Part shown: positions 61,201 to 64,000 of the stretch, one piece after another
Layout: each line of letters starts with the position of its first letter
Numbering within the stretch: position 1 is the first letter of the stretch
Source: Apis mellifera
Taxonomy: Eukaryota; Arthropoda; Insecta; Hymenoptera; Apidae
Reading direction: 5' to 3'
NCBI RefSeq assembly: GCF_003254395.2
Contig: NC_037648.1
Location: 13,454,330 to 13,518,329 of the forward strand
DNA: 64,000 bases
The notes under the pieces: model-generated
Database searches by the model: none
What the model was told of the DNA's origin: nothing
What the model saw: only the letters and a program-made list of their open reading frames with translations
Made by a program: the position numbers and the translations under genes

Positions 61201-62135
61201 AGCGACGTGTCTGAAAATTGCATGTCGATCCATTTCGTTATCGCGAAGGAATTATAACTATTTGCGTGAAGACAGATAGAAAGATATTCGAGAAAAGTAT
61301 ATTTAAATAATCGCCGTTAGATGACGTTGGCATTGAATTGAATGACCGCGATATAATGAGATCAATAAATTGATTTTAATCGACGATAAAATCGATGAAC
61401 GGGATATGAAACGTGAATAATAAAAAGAAGAAGAAAAAAAGAAAAGTAAAGTCACTGTTAATTTCTTTATCTAAATTACGAAATATTGTTTACTATTATT
61501 ATTTATCTTATTTATACCCAGTTATAACCTATATTATAACATATTTATCACCAGACAAATATTTGGACAATTTCTCCGTTATCGATTATAACCTATAACC
61601 CACTTATAACCTATATTATAACATATATATATATATATAACCAGATAAATATTCGTACAATTTCTCTCGATTAATTTTTCCGATAATATAAAAAAATAAT
61701 AAAATAAATATGCTTGTGGATAATGTTTCAAAATTTTATGAATGAGCACGATATTTATATTCAAGAAGATATTGATTTTCCCCCGATCTTACCAAGTACC
61801 GATCGGAACGATTCATAACGTAATCACGATGCTATTCGACGCTTTAAATATCACGTTTGAAAACTCGATTATTGTTACATAGGAATGAAAATAATCCGTG
61901 ATCCAGTAATAGTAGGGTGCACCACGACTACCGCGTCTCAATGATATAATTTAAGAATCAAAATGTACAGGTATGATCGTATTCGTAATTCGAAATTGCA
62001 ATCTTCTGTGTGATTTAGCGTCGGCCTTCCGACATTACGGAGGGACCCACTTATAACATATTTCATTTTTCGTCGCGTCGCTCTATTTTTGCGCCCACCA
62101 GTTTTCTAGCTGGTTTACCAGACGCTGTGGGATGT
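58266..62135. other. Intergenic spacer
   Basis: Starts with the ZDHHC8 5' UTR/promoter (58266-58650, GC-richer). The rest is AT-rich. A GC-richer stretch at 60070-60300 looks unlike its surroundings but shows no coding or tRNA structure I can support. A minus-strand open frame at 61233-60964 has no recognised family. Confidence 0.4.
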
Positions 62136-62172
62136 CTTTATACCGGGACGGAAAAGCCGCGGCACTTCAGGT
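62136..62172 (+). promoter_or_regulatory. Core promoter of troponin C
   Basis: CTTTATACC at about 62136-62144 is a TATA-like box; about 25-30 bp downstream, CACTTCAGG resembles an initiator. The start codon follows at 62206, giving a short 5' UTR. TATA promoters are common for muscle structural genes. Confidence 0.4.
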
Positions 62173-62205
62173 ATCCGTCGTCCGCCGTGCGAAGTATCCG
62201 TCACC

Positions 62206-62930
62206 ATGGTAAGACTCGCGTAAACGTCGAATTCTAATCTCGTGTTATACGGATTATCAACGTTCTCTCGATATAAAGATAAATCAATGGTGATTTTATA
62301 TCATAAAAGTGGGGAATTACATATGTATATATGAATATAATATAATTGTGATATGAGAATAAATTCATTGATAAATTTTCTAATAAAATATATATATATA
62401 CGTGATACAATTTGCAGGAGGAAGACGATCAAAAAATGGCTGTAATGCGGAAAGCATTTCAAATGTTCGACACGACGAAAAGCGGTTTCATCGATACGTT
62501 GAAAATTTCCACGATATTGAACACGATGGGCCAATTATTCGACGATTCCGACTTGAATGCTTTGATCTCGGAGAATGATCCGGAAGGAACTGGTAAAGTA
62601 AACTTCGATGGATTCTGCAGAATCGCTGGCCGATTCTTGGAGGAGGAGGATGCGGAGGCGATGCAAGAAGAATTGAAAGAGGCCTTCCGTTTATACGATC
62701 GCGAAGGGAACGGATATATAACAACGGCTACGTTGAAGGAGATTCTTGCTGCTCTCGATGATAAACTTACCAGTGCGGATTTAGACGGCATAATCGCCGA
62801 GATTGATACAGATGGATCGGGCACAGTTGATTTTGATGGTACGTACGTAATCTCTTCGACTTTTTATATATATATAAAAATAATTCTTCGTAATTGTTTA
62901 GAATTCATGGAAATGATGACTGGAGAATAA
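62206..62930 (+). CDS. TpnCIV: Troponin C, flight-muscle (type IV/F1-like)
   Basis: Three exons, 62206-62208 (only the ATG), 62418-62838 and 62902-62930, join in frame to 150 residues, the normal troponin C length. Four EF-hand positions are present: I at 19-30, II at 55-66, III at 95-106 and IV at 131-142. Only loop IV (DTDGSGTVDFDE) is canonical. Loop I lacks its acidic ligands, loop II ends in Gly66 and loop III in Thr106 instead of the bidentate Glu. A single working site IV is the hallmark of the insect F1/type IV troponin C, which supports stretch activation in asynchronous flight muscle. It sits on thin filaments with troponin I and T. The end EFMEMMTGE is shared with other insect troponin Cs. 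Type assignment is from loop pattern and general resemblance. Confidence 0.93.
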
Positions 62931-63318
62931 ATCATTTGGATTGAATAAAGTATTGGCAGAGCGATGTCGAAGACAGTACAGTATTTTAAAATAAATATTT
63001 TAATATTTTTGTTGATACTAGTGTCCTGTGAAAAAAAAATTTGTTTAATAAAACAATAATATAAATTCTCCACTTTCTTTGATTATTTGAAATCCCCAAC
63101 TTGTGAATCAATATATTAGAAAAATAAAATGATTTTTGAATAAGGTGAAAGTTAAAAAGATTTATACAATAAACATTTGCTCTTAGCAAGCAATTTATTC
63201 ATTCATTGTAATTCACATCGATAAATTTTTTTTCTTTTTAATTAACAATATCTCTAAGTCTCTCATATAAATCATTCCCATTACTAACAACTGTTTGCGT
63301 GCTTCACCGTAGGAATAT
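62931..63318. other. Convergent 3' UTRs
   Basis: Short AT-rich gap between the troponin C stop and the hexamerin stop; AATAAA-like signals at 62943 and 62991 would serve troponin C. No gene seen. Confidence 0.5.
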
Positions 63319-64000
63319 TTACTGAGTGATGTCATTGGTGGGTTGACCTTGGTGGAAGACGAGCACATCCTTGACGAAAATGTTAGGAACGCTGAGTGCA
63401 CCGAGGGACAACGGTCTGTCCAGGGGGAAACCGAGAGGTTTGCCGTCAAGGGAAATGGCACCGCCAATCACCTCCGAGATCGGCTTGTTCTGGTAGTATT
63501 CGCTGACAATCTGGTCCTGAACCGTTTGAGGTTGAGCGTAGATACTTTGCCACCCACCAGCGTGTTGCTGTCCACTAGCGACGATGCCACTTCCCGGGAC
63601 TGCTACGCCTTGGACTTGGGAGTTTGACCACGTTTGACCACCACTTTGGCCTCTTTGCATGCCATAGGGGACGTTCATTCCTTGGACACCTTGTCCAAAT
63701 ACTTGTTGCACTCCTTGCAGAAGGCCTGGGACGCCTTGGACGCCTTGGACGCCTTGGACGCCTTGGACACCCTGGACACCTTGGACACCTTGGACGCCCT
63801 GAGGTGTTTGGACACCTTGGACACCTTGTTGCACACCTTGAACACCTAATCCTTGCAGTACGGATTGTTGTTGTTGTCCAGATTGTACAGAGGATGGGGA
63901 GGAGTTAATGTGCAATCCATGATGAGATTGTTGGTGTCCATAGATCATTTGAGCAGCATGCTGATGCCTCTGTTGACTCTGTTGTACAGCTGCCATTGCT
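63319..64000 (-). CDS. Hex110: Hexamerin 110-like storage protein, C-terminal part
   Basis: Minus-strand frame, open at the window edge and ending TAA at 63321-63319; at least 225 residues, the N-terminal part is outside. From the edge: a Gln/His-rich stretch, a Val-Gln-Gly tripeptide array, a Gly/Gln-rich linker, then a folded end with IVSEYYQNKP, GKPLGFPLDRPLSLGALSVP and NIFVKDVLVFHQ. The GFPLDRP...PN.FVKDVLV.H pattern is the conserved C-terminal beta-domain of arthropod hexamerins. Hymenoptera have a Gln-rich member, hexamerin 110, and the Gln-rich insertion fits it. Hexamerins are made in larval fat body, secreted to haemolymph and used as amino-acid stores at metamorphosis. It converges with troponin C. 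Confidence 0.85.
   Translation of the reverse strand, partial: AMAAVQQSQQRHQHAAQMIYGHQQSHHGLHINSSPSSVQSGQQQQSVLQGLGVQGVQQGVQGVQTPQGVQGVQGVQGVQGVQGVQGVQGVPGLLQGVQQVFGQGVQGMNVPYGMQRGQSGGQTWSNSQVQGVAVPGSGIVASGQQHAGGWQSIYAQPQTVQDQIVSEYYQNKPISEVIGGAISLDGKPLGFPLDRPLSLGALSVPNIFVKDVLVFHQGQPTNDITQ
63729..63845 (-). repeat. 9-bp coding repeat (Val-Gln-Gly) in hexamerin
   Basis: Tandem 9-nt units (GTCCAAGGC and variants) encode repeated VQG. The centre (63731-63770) is almost identical from unit to unit, so copy number probably changes by slippage without breaking frame. Confidence 0.9.

Noticed and set aside
60964..61233. 89-codon minus-strand frame between ZDHHC8 and troponin C
   Set aside because: Some polar/hydrophobic alternation but no recognised family, no splice partners and no clear promoter.

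Overview
The window is AT-rich, intron-containing insect nuclear DNA. The gene set is animal: Ubc9, VKOR, RNPS1, ZDHHC5/8, AUTS2/tay bridge, a muscle troponin C of the insect flight-muscle kind and a Gln-rich hexamerin. The troponin C and the Gln-rich hexamerin tail fit a hymenopteran, most likely a bee (Apis or close kin); the species is inferred, not proven. No bacterial, viral or CRISPR content is visible. Coding sequence is a small share of the window; the rest is introns, microsatellites and long AT-rich spacers.

Layout. 0-5 kb: a dsRNA-binding protein gene (+) faces a singed-wings-2-like LRR membrane protein gene (-); their stop codons lie 13 bp apart. 6.8-7.8 kb: Ubc9 (+), the SUMO E2. 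8.7-9.8 kb: VKOR (+). 10.5-17.9 kb: an unrecognised, disordered, Arg/Ser/Glu-rich protein (-), preceded by long (GT)n tracts and a 2.6-kb minisatellite with a unit of about 103 bp; its 5' end is unresolved. 21-26 kb: GC-richer promoter-like islands and one weak coding-like patch (-). 26-46.6 kb: tay/AUTS2 homologue (+), 16 coding exons, 1256 codons, with a 13.6-kb first intron. 48.8-50.1 kb: RNPS1 (-). 53.4-58.3 kb: ZDHHC5/8 palmitoyltransferase (-). 62.2-62.9 kb: flight-muscle type troponin C (+). 63.3 kb to the end: C-terminal part of a hexamerin 110-like storage protein (-), cut by the window edge.

Exon joins were worked out by hand from GT/AG sites and reading phase. For the dsRBD gene, swi2, Ubc9, VKOR, tay, RNPS1, ZDHHC8 and TnC every junction keeps frame and the total is a multiple of three. 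No operon-like logic applies; these are independent genes.

The most striking observation is at the ZDHHC8 3' end. After the TAG stop the frame stays open for 40 codons and ends a second time in the same PDZ-ligand pentapeptide YEISV. The two copies differ at three bases, all synonymous. This suggests two alternative C-termini (stop readthrough or alternative splicing) that both keep the PDZ ligand.
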